DNA from: Pascua guehoae
Taxonomy: Eukaryota > Basidiomycota > Tremellomycetes > Trichosporonales > Trichosporonaceae
Assembly: GCA_001600415.1 (NCBI GenBank)
Contig: BCJX01000012.1
Coordinates: 901,401 to 965,400 of the forward strand
DNA: 64,000 bases
Direction: 5' to 3'
This document shows positions 34,341 through 45,375 of this stretch, piece after piece (the first letter of the stretch is position 1; each line of letters begins with the position of its first letter). The notes under the pieces were generated by a model, which was not told the DNA's origin, did not search any database, and was given only the letters and a program-made list of their open reading frames with translations. A program made the position numbers and the translations under genes.

Positions 34341-36799
34341 ATGGTGTCTCAGCCTACGGAGACGACATCCCTCCTCCCCGAGCCCGCGACGACGCGGCGC
34401 CACCCACTACCCGCACACAATCCAGACCCAGACCTAGACACGCACGACGACGACGGCGACGACATGGTGGGCAAGCCGAAGCGCTCGTGGAAGCGGTATG
34501 CGCCGCTCGCGCTCGTTGGTGCACTGGGCATCATCACGGGCGTTGGCGCGACGATCGGGTACGAGCACCGGCCGAGGGAGAAGCCGCCGATGGTGCCGCC
34601 GATCTGGAAGTTGCCTCCCGTAAGTGTGGGCGTGGGCATGCGTATCGCGAGTCGCACTAGGTGCTAGCCTGTGCCTGTTGCGTTGGTGGCGATTTTATCT
34701 CGCAACACGCATCTCCTGCACTGATGACATGGGCTACAAGTTGGTGGTTTCGTTGGATGGGTGCACACTTGTCCAGGCCGACACGTAGATGATAGCCGCC
34801 GGGAGGTGATAGGCCAGCCCCACCTGCTCGCATCGCAATGTGGCTGACGTCTAGCCAACTGGCCTGCCCCGAAACCCAGCCTATCTCGTCGAGGGCTCGG
34901 GCGGCGTTGCGTCCGAGGACCGCACGTGCTCCGAGCTGGGCGTGCAGATCCTGCGCGACCAGAACGGCACCGCGGTAGATGCGGCGATTACGACGACGCT
35001 GTGCATTGGGCTCTTGAACGCGTTCAGCTCGGGCATTGGCGGGGGCGGGTTTGCGCTCGTGAGCGTCCCCGCGGGCCACGGGGCCGACGTTGCGTACGAT
35101 GTGGATGAGGGCATGTATGCGGGGGATGGTGGTGCGCAGGCCGTGCTTGGTGGAGAGGAAGGAGAGGAAAAGAATCGGGGGGGAGGACGCAAGGGCTCGC
35201 CCAAAGTGGTCGCGATCGACTTTCGCGAAGAGTCGCCGGGCGCGACGACCGAAGACATGTACAAGAAGAAGGGCCGTGCGGCGTCGCAGGTCGGCGGGCT
35301 GGCGGTAGGCGTACCCGGCGAGCTGCGTGGCCTCGAGGCCGCGCACCGGGTGTATGGGCGCGTGGCGTGGTCTGACCTCGTGATGCCGGTGGCCAAGCTC
35401 GCGCGGCAGTGGCAAGTATCGCGCGAGCTCGCGCGCCGGATCCGCCTCTTTGGCGGGTTCATGCTCGAGGACCCCGTGTGGGCGGCCGTATACGCTCCGC
35501 GCGGCGAGCTGCTCGTCGAGGGCGACTGGGTCTCGCGGCCGACATACGCCGCGACCCTCGAGCGGATCGCCGCCCACGGTCCCGGGGCACTGTACGACGG
35601 TGCCATTGCCGACGACATTGTCGACACGGTCCGCCGCCACGGCGGTATCCTCACCCACGAGGATCTCACGCAGTACAAGGCCCGTGTGTACCCCGCCATC
35701 TCGGGGACGTTTAGGGGCGACACGGTCTACTCTGCCGACGCGCCCGCGAGCGGTGGCGTCATGATCGGCATGCTCCAGATTCTCGACCCACTCCTCCCCC
35801 TCAGCGACCCCGAGACATGCTGGGACGAGCGGAACACGCATCTCACCCTCGAAGCGATGAAGTTTGCCTTTGGCGCACGCTCAGAGGTCTGCGATCCCCG
35901 GTTTGCAAAGAACCTCACGCGCCTCGCAGAGTTCCGCACACCAGAGTGGGCAGACGCCCAGCGCGCAAAGATCACCGTGAGCTAGTCACCGCCCTTGGGG
36001 TTTCCCGCACCACTCGCTTACTCTATGTCAGAACGGCACGCACGACCCTGCCTACTACGGCCTCGAGACGGACGCACCAACCGACCACGGCACGACGCAC
36101 CTCTCGGTCGTCGACCAGTGGGGCGGCGCCGCAAGTGTTACCAGCACCGTCAACCTCATCTGGGGCAGCCACGTCATGTGTCCCAAGACGGGCATTATCC
36201 TCAATGACGAGCAGGGTGGGTCTTTGTGTCTGATCATGGTCGTTGAGCTCCGCTGTCATATGTCGTCGAGCATCTGACCTCGTCTCTGAGCCCCACTCTC
36301 ACGGCCCCTAATTACTCTGTGGAGTGATGACTGACGTGCAGACGACTTTGGCATCCCTGGCGAGTCGGACGCATTCGGCCTGCCGCCCAGCCCCCACAAC
36401 TACCCGGCCGCAGGCAAGCGGCCCCTGTCATCGACCGCCCCCACGATCGTGCACACGCCCAAGGGTGAGGTCAAAGCAGTGCTCGGCGGCTCGGGCGGGT
36501 CGCGCATCTTCCCAAGTGTCGCCCAGGTGCTCCTCAACCTTGCGTGCGGGGAGAATATCAGCGCCGCTATCGAGCGTCCCCGGTGGCACGACCAGGTCGT
36601 CCCGCGCCTCGCGGCGCTCGAGGTCGGGCCAGACGGCTACGACCACGACCTCGCCGCCGGCCTTGAGAAGCGCGGCCACAAGATTGGCGTCTACGATATC
36701 AACGTAGGTGCTTCAGAGGTACAGGGTGTCGTCGTGCACAAGGGCACCGTGTATGCGTCGAGCGACAGCAGGAAGAATGGCGTGGCTGCTGCGTACTAG
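34341..36799 (+). CDS. Gamma-glutamyltransferase
   Basis: Cleaves glutathione and transfers the gamma-glutamyl group; acts at the vacuole or cell surface in fungi (yeast Ecm38). Four exons, 34341-34619, 34855-35976, 36032-36215 and 36342-36799, give 680 aa. It is a type II membrane layout: a 50-residue cytoplasmic tail, then a helix at aa 54-74 (APLALVGALGIITGVGATIG). Family landmarks: GSGGVASEDRTCSELGVQIL, DQNGTAVDAAI, GIGGGGFALV, the autocleavage site with nucleophile Thr488 in GTTHLSVVDQWG, NLIWGS, GIILNDEQDDF (made across intron 3) and the oxyanion/substrate loop VLGGSGGSRI. The Ntn-hydrolase precursor would be cut before Thr488 into large and small chains. An insert rich in Gly/Glu (about aa 165-190) interrupts the large chain. 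All introns are phase-consistent. Confidence 0.95.
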
Positions 36800-37125
36800 A
36801 CAATCTTGGGATGGTACAAACTGTCGTAGAATAAGACTCTCGTAAGAATCCGCGTTGCTAGTAACTCTGTACAACACTGCATGCCAAGAAGGAACAAACA
36901 TGTCCGCACTGGTTAAAGCTGCTCCTGTTCTTCTTCTGTGTATCTTCTGCGTATCTTGTCTTTGCGCGACATTGGGCGCTCGCTCGCTCGCTCCACGACA
37001 TACTCTGCGCTCGCCCACGCGGTCTTGATCGGATCGCGTTCACTTCCGCTCGTCCGCCTTGCTCCTCTTACCCGTCCGTCTCTTGCTCACTTCTTCGGCG
37101 ACCTCGGAGACCTCGAAGTCCCCGC
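36800..37125. other. Convergent intergenic region GGT / GID5
   Basis: 326 bp with no independent gene. Part of it (37032-37125) is open in the GID5 direction and could be an alternative GID5 last exon (see findings). Short TGTATCTTCTGCGTATCTTG repeats occur near 36938. Confidence 0.5.
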
Positions 37126-39703
37126 CTACAAATGTTCAACAGTCACTCTCGGTGAGACTACTTCACTCCTCACTCGCTCATACCGCAACAGCTCGTGGAG
37201 CCGGATAGCTTCTTGACGCGTCGTGACGCTTGGGACGTCGAGAATATCCACTACCTTGTTCTTGAGCTCGTACGGCTGGAAGAGGGCGACGACGTCGGGG
37301 CGCGGGCGCGCATTTCGCGAATTCTGCATCAGATGCCGCAAAGCGCGGAGGGCCGGGATGCGGACCTCGTCGATGCGCACGTTGAGTGCGTCGACCAGTG
37401 CGCCGAGAATGGCACGGCGGCCGGTGATCAGCGAACGCACGCGCTCGTTGCCTAGCGCGAGGTGGCCGAGGACGTAGAGCGCCGGTGAGCGCAGGTCTGG
37501 GTCGTCGGCGCGGCTCGTCTCTTCTAGGACGTCGAGGACTAGTTCGGCGCCTAGGAGGTCGACGATGCGCGACAGCTCAGACGGTGGTTCGTCGTCGGTC
37601 AGGTTTTGCAGAATGTTGAGAGCCTGCGTTCGCAGACCGGGACTTGTGGGCGACGACATGAATCGACGGAGTGTGTCCCAACCCAGTGCCGCCATCAATT
37701 GCGCCTTCAGCGACTCGGATGCGTGGTATGCCAGATTCTTGAGTGCCCACAGCGCGTTGATGGCAAGTGGCTCATGGGGAGATGACGCCAGCTCGACAAT
37801 CAACTCCAGTCCGCCGTTGCTCAGCAGTGTCTGGTCGATTAGCGCACAGCCCTTGGCGCCAACACTCACGGCCTTGAGCGGCGAAAAATCGGTCACAAGA
37901 TTACAGATGGTAGCCGTCGCTGCCACCTCGACAGTCCAAGCACGGTCTCCAATCTCTTCTTCCGCAGTCATGTCCACCAATGTGTCGATTGGCCCATCCT
38001 CGTCCTCCGCTCGCCGGCGGGCAACCTCGCGGCGCAAAAGGGCCACTACCTCTTCCCCTATACCTGAGTCGACAAGTGATGTTTTCAGGATCGCCACCGT
38101 GCGGCTCAGTGCACGTGCGAGCTGGGTGGCTGACGCACGCACTCCATAGCTTGGATGCGAGAGGGCCTTGCACACAAGCGGAAGCACGGGCGGTGTTGCG
38201 TCCGCAATCAGTGACCTCGTGGCCTCAAACTGGAACGACAGTGCTGCGAGCGCTAGAAGCGTACCCTCGCGGGAGATGGAAGCAGTGTCGTGGCCTATTT
38301 CGCCGCGAGCTTCATCTGCGTCAACTTCGACCAACATGCTGAGGAGTAGGGATGGGCAACCCTGCTCAGCAGCAGCCTTCTGCAGCCGTTCATCCTCAGA
38401 GACAAGCGCAGCTGTGCATTAGTGGGTGGTCTAGCCATCGTCGTTGCGGCTCTCCACGCACCCAAAACGAAACAAAGCTTGACACGTTCGGTTACAGTCT
38501 CTGTGCGCAAAAGCTTAACGACGGTTGCGAGGAGGTTGAGATTGATATGACTCAAGTTGATGCGGTCGCGGGCATGGAAGCCCTTGTCAGACTTGAGGAC
38601 ATTGGTGAGGCTGGAAATGTCAGCCCAACTCTTGGTAGTCTTCGAGTCCACCTCACCATCCAGCCGCTGCGATGCGAACTCCAGGTGGTCCAGAAGCCAG
38701 AAGCTCGACAAGGACACCGATGACATCGGGGACGTCATCGGCCTCTCCGTCATTGTCAAATGTCCACTCGCGGATGAGCCTGGCAATCGTCGGCTGGTCC
38801 TTGGCAAGCGCGCCAATGAGGTCGAGTGCGGCCTGTAACAGCTTGGGGTTTGGCCTGTTTCCTGGGGTCCACCAGTCCATGACCGAGTCTAGAAGGTGGG
38901 TGATGAGGAAGGGGCCGCCCTGTTGCGTAGGATCCGCATTGGGACCAGGGTCGAGAGCGAGCGCTGCTCGATGCGAGGGTAGCGGGGCAAGGTGTGCGAG
39001 TAGCTGGTACAGGGGTAGAAGGACCGAGGGGTCCCTATCCCACTCGATGAGGGCAAGAAGCGCTGCCCTGTTCTGCGGCTCAAACACTAATCCCAGTGCT
39101 TGGGTAGCATCTGTCCTCCAAGCCGCTGCACGATGTTTCCCCCTCACACGAGCAGGCCGCAATACATCGTCGCCGACGAGACCTGTTCCAACAACCTTTT
39201 GCTCGCCGCCAACACCGCCCATGTGTCCCCACACTGCGTCGGCCGTGGAACTGAGAATGTTGCGGAGTGCCCGTAGGAGGGCGGGAAGGATCTTGCCCGC
39301 TGCTGGGTGGCTCGGAGACGTGTCACGCACGCAGGCGAGGAGACGTGCAGGTACACCTTCGGCGAGGAGAGGACGAAGCGTCAGGGTTCCCGCCGAGCCG
39401 AGCGCACCGAGAATCACAGCGGCTTCGGTTACGATCGCGGCTCCCTCGGTGTCGTCCGGTGCTGGGCAGACAAGCAGCTCGTTCAGGCTACTGTCAGCGT
39501 CGACGCTGGCGGCGAGTGGGAAGAGAGAGAGAGATGGCTGGGGCAGTTGAGACGCACAAGCGGAGAAGCGCGTCATCGCCGGCATGCTCGACCTTCTTCC
39601 AAGTGTTGCCAATGACAGAGTTCTTGAGGTCTTTGAGTGCGCGTAGGAGGTCGGCCGACCCTGATGCTGCAGACAGCGCTTGCAGCGTTGCCGACGTGGT
39701 CAT
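37126..39703 (-). CDS. GID/CTLH ubiquitin ligase subunit Gid5 (Vid28/ARMC8)
   Basis: Armadillo-repeat protein; in yeast Gid5 holds the degron receptor Gid4 in the GID ligase that removes gluconeogenic enzymes. Four exons, 39703-39558, 39505-38657, 38610-38462 and 38411-37126, give 809 aa. The N-terminus DLLRALKDLKNSVIGNTWKK matches the ARMC8 opening (ALRALKNQIIGN-type). Helical repeats follow: GVPARLLACV, LPALLRALRNILSS, LLQAALDLIGALAKDQ, AAAGCLTNVLKS, INALWALKNLAYHA, RTQALNILQNLTDD, LYVLGHLALGNERVRSLI and RIPALRALRHLMQNS. Splice sites are GTGCGT, GTGAGG and GTGCGT donors. The exon-2 acceptor may be 39506 (52-nt intron) or 39491 (67 nt); both keep frame. The last residues are uncertain because a weak terminal intron is possible. 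Divergent with RPO41. Confidence 0.75.
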
Positions 39704-40500
39704 GGCCGTTTGGTCGATGGGATTAAGAATATGGTAGAGGTGTTTGTAGTAGTGGCGAGTGAGAGTGGGTGAATGAGGCGGTTTGCGATCTGATCTGATC
39801 GAAGTTGTGGTCGATGCACGAGGACACAGATGATGATGGGGGATGGATGAATGGCGTGGTGGCGGATACATACGCGGCCACACCCACCCACATGGCATGG
39901 TTACCCGGGGTTGGTGCGGGGAAACTGACAGTGGCCACCCACAAAGTGGGGAAGGCACACCGCACGCACGCACACCACACAGAATCCGAGTGTGGGCACG
40001 GGCCCAACAAGTTTACTGTATATTATTATGTAATGATTGTAACAATAGACGTACAGACTTTTCAAATACCACGTGGCATTTGATTTCAAAGTGGTGGTAT
40101 TTCGGGCTAAATCGGACCGAGGAGGATTAGAGATTGTTCCGATGGTAGGTCTCAAAAGGTCTCAGCCCTACTCCTGACCAGGTCACGTGCAGCCCGGGTC
40201 CCTGCACTGAGATTTTCCATCCTTGTTTGAACGACGACCAGAGACTACCTAGGTACCACTTTGCATCCTCCTCGTCCGATACCCCCTCCTCCAATCTTTC
40301 TGCGAGCCATCGCAACCCCTCTTCATCATCACCAAAACTGGCATAGAGGACATTGTGTAACACCATCCGTGTTGTAAACACATTAAAAGGGCCTCCTCAT
40401 CGCCCACACGCCTCGCGACGGCCTCTGAGGGCCTCGTTTGCCACCACCCCCACCCCATCTTTCGACCACTTTCGCCGGCATTCACCTACGACTACTCACC
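39704..40500. promoter_or_regulatory. Divergent intergenic region GID5 / RPO41
   Basis: 797 bp with both promoters. An AT-rich block at 40015-40100 (TTTACTGTATATTATTATGTAATG) is the most AT-rich stretch nearby and may be the shared nucleosome-free region. A pyrimidine-rich leader (40430-40500) precedes the RPO41 ATG, which sits in CTCACCATG. Confidence 0.55.
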
Positions 40501-43500
40501 ATGTTGCGCTCGAGGATCAACATCTCGGCGGTTCGCCGCCTGCCCCTCCACTCTTCTCCTGTCTCGCGCATTGCCCGTGCCTCGACACTCCCTGCACGCG
40601 TCCGCGTCTACACATCTCCCTCGGCACCACGACCTGCACCATCGGTGGCTGTCGACCTCCTGCCCGACGACTATGAGCCTGCGGTCATGTACAACACAAG
40701 GGCAAAGCCTGAAGCCGAGCCCCACCGCTTCGACCCATTCCCAAAGACTCAGCATGTCCACATTCCGTCCCCGCTCCCCATGGACGTCACTCCCCCAGCC
40801 AACTCGATCCAGCACGAGCTGTACAAGCCGACTGCGACACTCGACATTATCTCCATGCTGTCGATCTGCAGCCATCGTCCCGAATTTGTGCCTCGAGCGT
40901 ACAAGATCTTCACCCAGCTCCTCTCTGACGCTAAATCGGGGCTGGCTCACGTCCCAGACACTGAAGTCTGGGCCAACGTCATTCGCGGTGTGGCAGAGCT
41001 CGGCAAGCCGCACGAGCGGCCTGTCATGGAGAACAATGCCGGTATTTGGCGTCGTCGTGCGACCAAGCTGGTTGAGGACTGGGAGCAGCACCAGGGTGTC
41101 CAACCTGGAACGCCGGCCCTCGACGAGGACGGCATCCGTATCTACCGCGCTTGGTTTGCCGGTCTGACAAAGTAAGCCTTTGACCCATACCGTATACCGG
41201 ACACGACGCTGACGTATGTTTAAAGAGTTGGCGCTCCCCTCGAGCCCCTTCTCCCGTACCTTGAGCACCCCAAAGTGGGCGTTACAGCTCTTGTTGGAGG
41301 CATGGGCCGCGACGATTTCGACAAGGCGCTTGAGCAGGTGTCGGTATTTGCGGCAAAAAATGCTCGCACTTCTGTCGAAGAAGAGGTCGCGCAGCTCCAA
41401 GGACTGGAGCGCCAGAAACGCGAGATCCAGGAGCGCGAGGTGATTCCCGAGGTCGCACCTGTTATGGAGACGCCCAGGAAGCCGAAGCGCGCACTCTCTG
41501 CCGAACTGAACAAGGTCGACGATCGGGACCAGGGACCACGCGCACGCTTTACGATCACCAACCTCCGCGACACACTGCAGCACATTCACACTCCATTGAC
41601 GGCATACAACCGCCAAATGCAGCTTGAAAAGGCATCGTATATGGCTGCGGAAGCCGAGCTCAAGCATGCGGCCAAGCAGCTTGAGGAGTTCAAGGATGTG
41701 CAGGACGCCCAACGTCTGAAGCGTGACCATCTCCAGGCGTACATGCACCGTTGGCTCGCTGCACTCACCGACTACCTCGAAAAGGACATTGAGGCCATGA
41801 ACGCACGCGTGATGAACAATGAAAAGACCATGATGGATCCGGCCCCCCCGCGTTGGACGGCGGCGAGCAAGCTCAAGGACAGCTCGATGCTGCTCTATCT
41901 GACGGTTATGCCCCCCAAGAAGATGGCGCTCATCACGATTCTCGAAGTCATGCGCATGGTCGGCTCTGGCGGCATTATCGACGGTATGAAGACGCTGCGT
42001 GGTCTGACTGCTGTCGGCAAGGCGATTGAGGCCGAGTACCGCGCCGAGACAATTCGAACAGTCGCTGGTCAAGACTCTGTACTCTGGCAGCGGACGATCG
42101 ACAGCCAGACGCAAAAGCCGAGCCGAGCCTATGTCGAGCAGGTGTGGAGCCAGCTGGGCCGCGAGGTCGAGCATGGTTCGGACAACCCGGCGACCAAGGA
42201 GATGCGTTCCGTGTGGACGCCTCCCTGGACGCAGATGGTTCAGATGAGCCTTGGCGCCCACATTATTGAGGGACTGATCAACACGGCCAAGGTGACGCGC
42301 ATCGGCACCGATCCTGTCACTGGCGATGAGGTGGCCGAGGAGCAGCCGGCGTTTTCGCACGGGTACGAGTATGTGCGCGGCAAGAAGCAGGGCGTCATTC
42401 GCGTCAACCCAGTTGTTGCGGCGCGCCTCGCGTCCGACTCTGTTCGCCAGGTCATCCACCCCAAGAACTTGCCGATGCTTGTTCCACCTCGCCAGTGGCG
42501 TCGCTGGAACGACGGTGGATACCTCGCGACGCCGGTGCAGGCTATGCGTTTCAAGGACTCGATCGAGCAGGTAAACTACCTGCGTGAGGCGAGCCGCAAG
42601 CAGCTGCTCGACCCCGTGTTCCACGGTCTCGATGTGCTGTCGTCGACACCATGGCGCATCAACCGCAAGGTCTTTGACGTGGTCCTCGAAGCGTGGAACT
42701 CTGGCGACGGCATTGGCGCCATCCCGCCCACGGCTGAAAAGTGCCAGTACAACTTCCCCGAGAAGCCTGATCCTCGTGACAACGACCCGCAGAAGCGTTC
42801 GCTCTACGTCGAAAAGCTCAAGGCGGCGCTTGTTCAGCAGCGCAAGGACCACGGCGAGCGGTGCAAGTACAACTACAACCTCGAGATTGCGCGTTCCTAC
42901 CTCAACGATGTGTTTTACATTCCCCACAACATGGACTTCCGCGGCCGTGCATACCCCATCCCCCCGCACCTGAGCCCTGTTGGCGACGACTTGTGCCGTG
43001 GTCTCCTGACGTTTGGTGAAAAGAAGCCGCTCGGCGCCACGGGCCTCAAGTGGCTCAAGATCCAGTTGGCCAACGTGTACGGTTTCGATAAGGCGAGCTT
43101 TGAGGAGCGTATCCGGTTTGCCGAGGAGCACGAGGCCGACATTTTCGACGCTGCCGACAAGGCGCTCGACGGCAACCGGTGGTGGCTCAAAGCCGAGGAC
43201 CCGTGGCAGTGCCTGGCAACCTGCTTTGAGCTGGCCGAGGCGCTCCGTTCGCCCGACCCGACAAAGTACGAGTCGTCGCTCCCCGTTCACCAGGACGGCA
43301 CGTGTAACGGCATGCAGCACTACGCCGCGCTTGGCGGTGACGTCCGCGGTGCACAGGCCGTCAACCTCGAAAAGGGTGACCGCCCCGCCGACATTTACAG
43401 CACGGTTCTCGAGTTGGTCAACGAGCGCATCGCCGACGACCAGAAGAACAATGTCCCAATCTCTCTCGTCCTCAAGGCGCCTCTGACTCGCAAGATTATC

Positions 43501-44684
43501 AAGCAGACTGTCATGACGACTGTGTACGGTGTCACCTTTGTCGGTGCCCGTGACCAGATTGCGCGCCAGCTTCAGAACCGCGACGACATTCCGTTCGAGG
43601 ACCTGTACCCAGTCTCGTCGTACATTGCCAAAAAGGTCTTGATGTCGATTGGTGACCTGTTTGCGGGTGCGCGTCAAATCCAGGATTGGTTTACGATGAG
43701 CGCGCGTCTCATTGCCCGCTCGATCCCCCCCGACCGCATCGGTGAGGCTGTCAAGTACGAGATCTCGCCAAAGACCAAGAAGAGGGTGCCCCGTCTCTCG
43801 CGCGAGCTCATGACGAGTGTCGTTTGGACTACACCCCTTGGTCTCCCCGTCGTGCAGCCTTACCGCAAGGAGGCGAGGAAGCAGGTCATGACGTCGCTCC
43901 AGACCGTCTACATCCACGACCCCAACGCGCCAACAGAGGTCAACCCTCACAAGCAGTCGACTGCGTTCCCGCCAAACTTTATCCACTCGCTCGATGCCAC
44001 CCACATGCTTCTCACTGCCACGAGGTGTAACGTGAGTGCTACCACCCCCTAGTGTCGTCTTACGTCCCGCTAATGCCACAGCAATCCAACCTCATGTTCG
44101 CATCGGTGCACGACTCGTACTGGACGCACGCCGCGACTGTCGAGCCCATGTCCGAGGTGATTCGCGACACGTTTATCATGCTGCACTCGCAGAACCTTGT
44201 CGGCGAACTCCGCGAAGAGTTCCTCGAGCGATACGGCGACAACCTGATTCCCATCACGAACGCACGACTCATCGCTCAGGCGTCCGAGAGGCGCAAGGTT
44301 CAGCTCACCGAGCTCAAGGGCAAGGGCAAGAGGGGCCCGAAGCCCAAGGCCGCTGCCGCTGCTGCCGCCGCAGCTGAGGACGAGGTCGCGGCCGACGCCG
44401 CTGCGGACGCCGCCGAGGCCGAGGCTGCGCTTTCTGGCTCTCACGACGACGTGGACATGGATGATCTCGACCCATTCGACTTTGACACCCCCGCGAGCAA
44501 AAAGGACGAGGCGATTGAACTCGATGCCGCCGAGCTCGAGAGCCTCACAGAGGGCAGCGAAATCGAAGTCATCAAGCAGGGCGACTTTAAGTTTGTCCGC
44601 TTCCGCGACGTCATCCCCACCGCACCAGCGCGCGGAGACTGGCAGGTCGAGCGTATCCGTGATTCAGAGTACTTCTTCTCTTAA
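40501..44684 (+). CDS. RPO41: Mitochondrial DNA-directed RNA polymerase (Rpo41)
   Basis: Single-subunit, T7-like polymerase that transcribes mitochondrial DNA. Three exons, 40501-41171, 41226-44031 and 44082-44684, give 1359 aa. The N-terminus (MLRSRINISAVRRLPLHSS, Arg/Ser-rich, no acids) is a mitochondrial presequence. The middle carries a helical N-terminal extension. The catalytic core has FRGRAYPIPPHLSP, the palm Asp913 in HQDGTCNGMQHYAALGGD, the O-helix region TRKIIKQTVMTTVYGVTFVGAR, and the second palm Asp1170 in SVHDSYWTHA, made across intron 2 (CTAATGCCACAG acceptor). It ends EYFFS as mitochondrial polymerases do. Between the last conserved helix and that end is an unusual insert of about 100 residues: basic GKGKRGPKPK, poly-Ala, then strongly acidic. 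Codon use is biased enough that the complementary strand is open for over 1,000 codons. Confidence 0.96.
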
Positions 44685-45375
44685 GCCGAGCGAGTGCGCA
44701 CATGAGTCCTTTGGACATGACCGCCCTGATTCCATGTTGCTGTCGGTCATGGTTGAGCGCCACGCGTCGCGACACCCTGCGGAGCACACGGACATCTGGA
44801 AAACCACGCCTTTGAGATCTTGCACCACCTCTTGGCCCGCCTCACTGCCGCACCCGCCGGATTGCATGCGTCCCCCACGCGGCAGGCAGCATTGTACGCA
44901 TTATTTGTAAGCATATAGTCATGCATGCACTCCATTCATCGAACGCGAGAGTATGAGTCTGAGGCTTGAGCCACGGGAGGGTAGAGGGTGACGTGAGTTT
45001 GATGGACTTGGAGTGGTGGTGGGTGGCCGTCGCGAGTGTTGGAGGTCATGGTGTCATGGTTTGTTGTGCAAGGACAGCCGTCAAGTCGTGGGTGGATGCA
45101 GACGCCATGTGAACAATGAGCAGAGCGTTAGGAGCAGTGAATACTTAGCGAACGCCATGACCATGATGCCAGCATCGACTACCATGTACACAAGTCTTGC
45201 CACGATCGACCTCACCTCGAGTGCCACAGCGTGCCTCGAGCGGAACCAAAATTTCGGTGCCCGGGCCAGCCGGCCCGATCCGTCGACGATCACCCGCGGC
45301 TGGAGGCTGAGCAACATGGCCACCATCGCTCAGACCACTACAGACCACAGACCACAGACCCCGACCAGACCCACG
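44685..45375. other. Intergenic region RPO41 / IMPACT
   Basis: 691 bp between two rightward genes; it should hold the RPO41 terminator and IMPACT promoter. Tandem CAGACCACAG-type repeats at 45333-45362 precede the start codon. No other gene is seen. Confidence 0.5.

Noticed and set aside
40492..44079. 1195-codon open frame on the strand opposite RPO41
   Set aside because: It is in exact codon register with RPO41, so it stays open simply because RPO41 almost never uses TTA, CTA or TCA codons. It lacks any recognisable domain, while RPO41 is beyond doubt.
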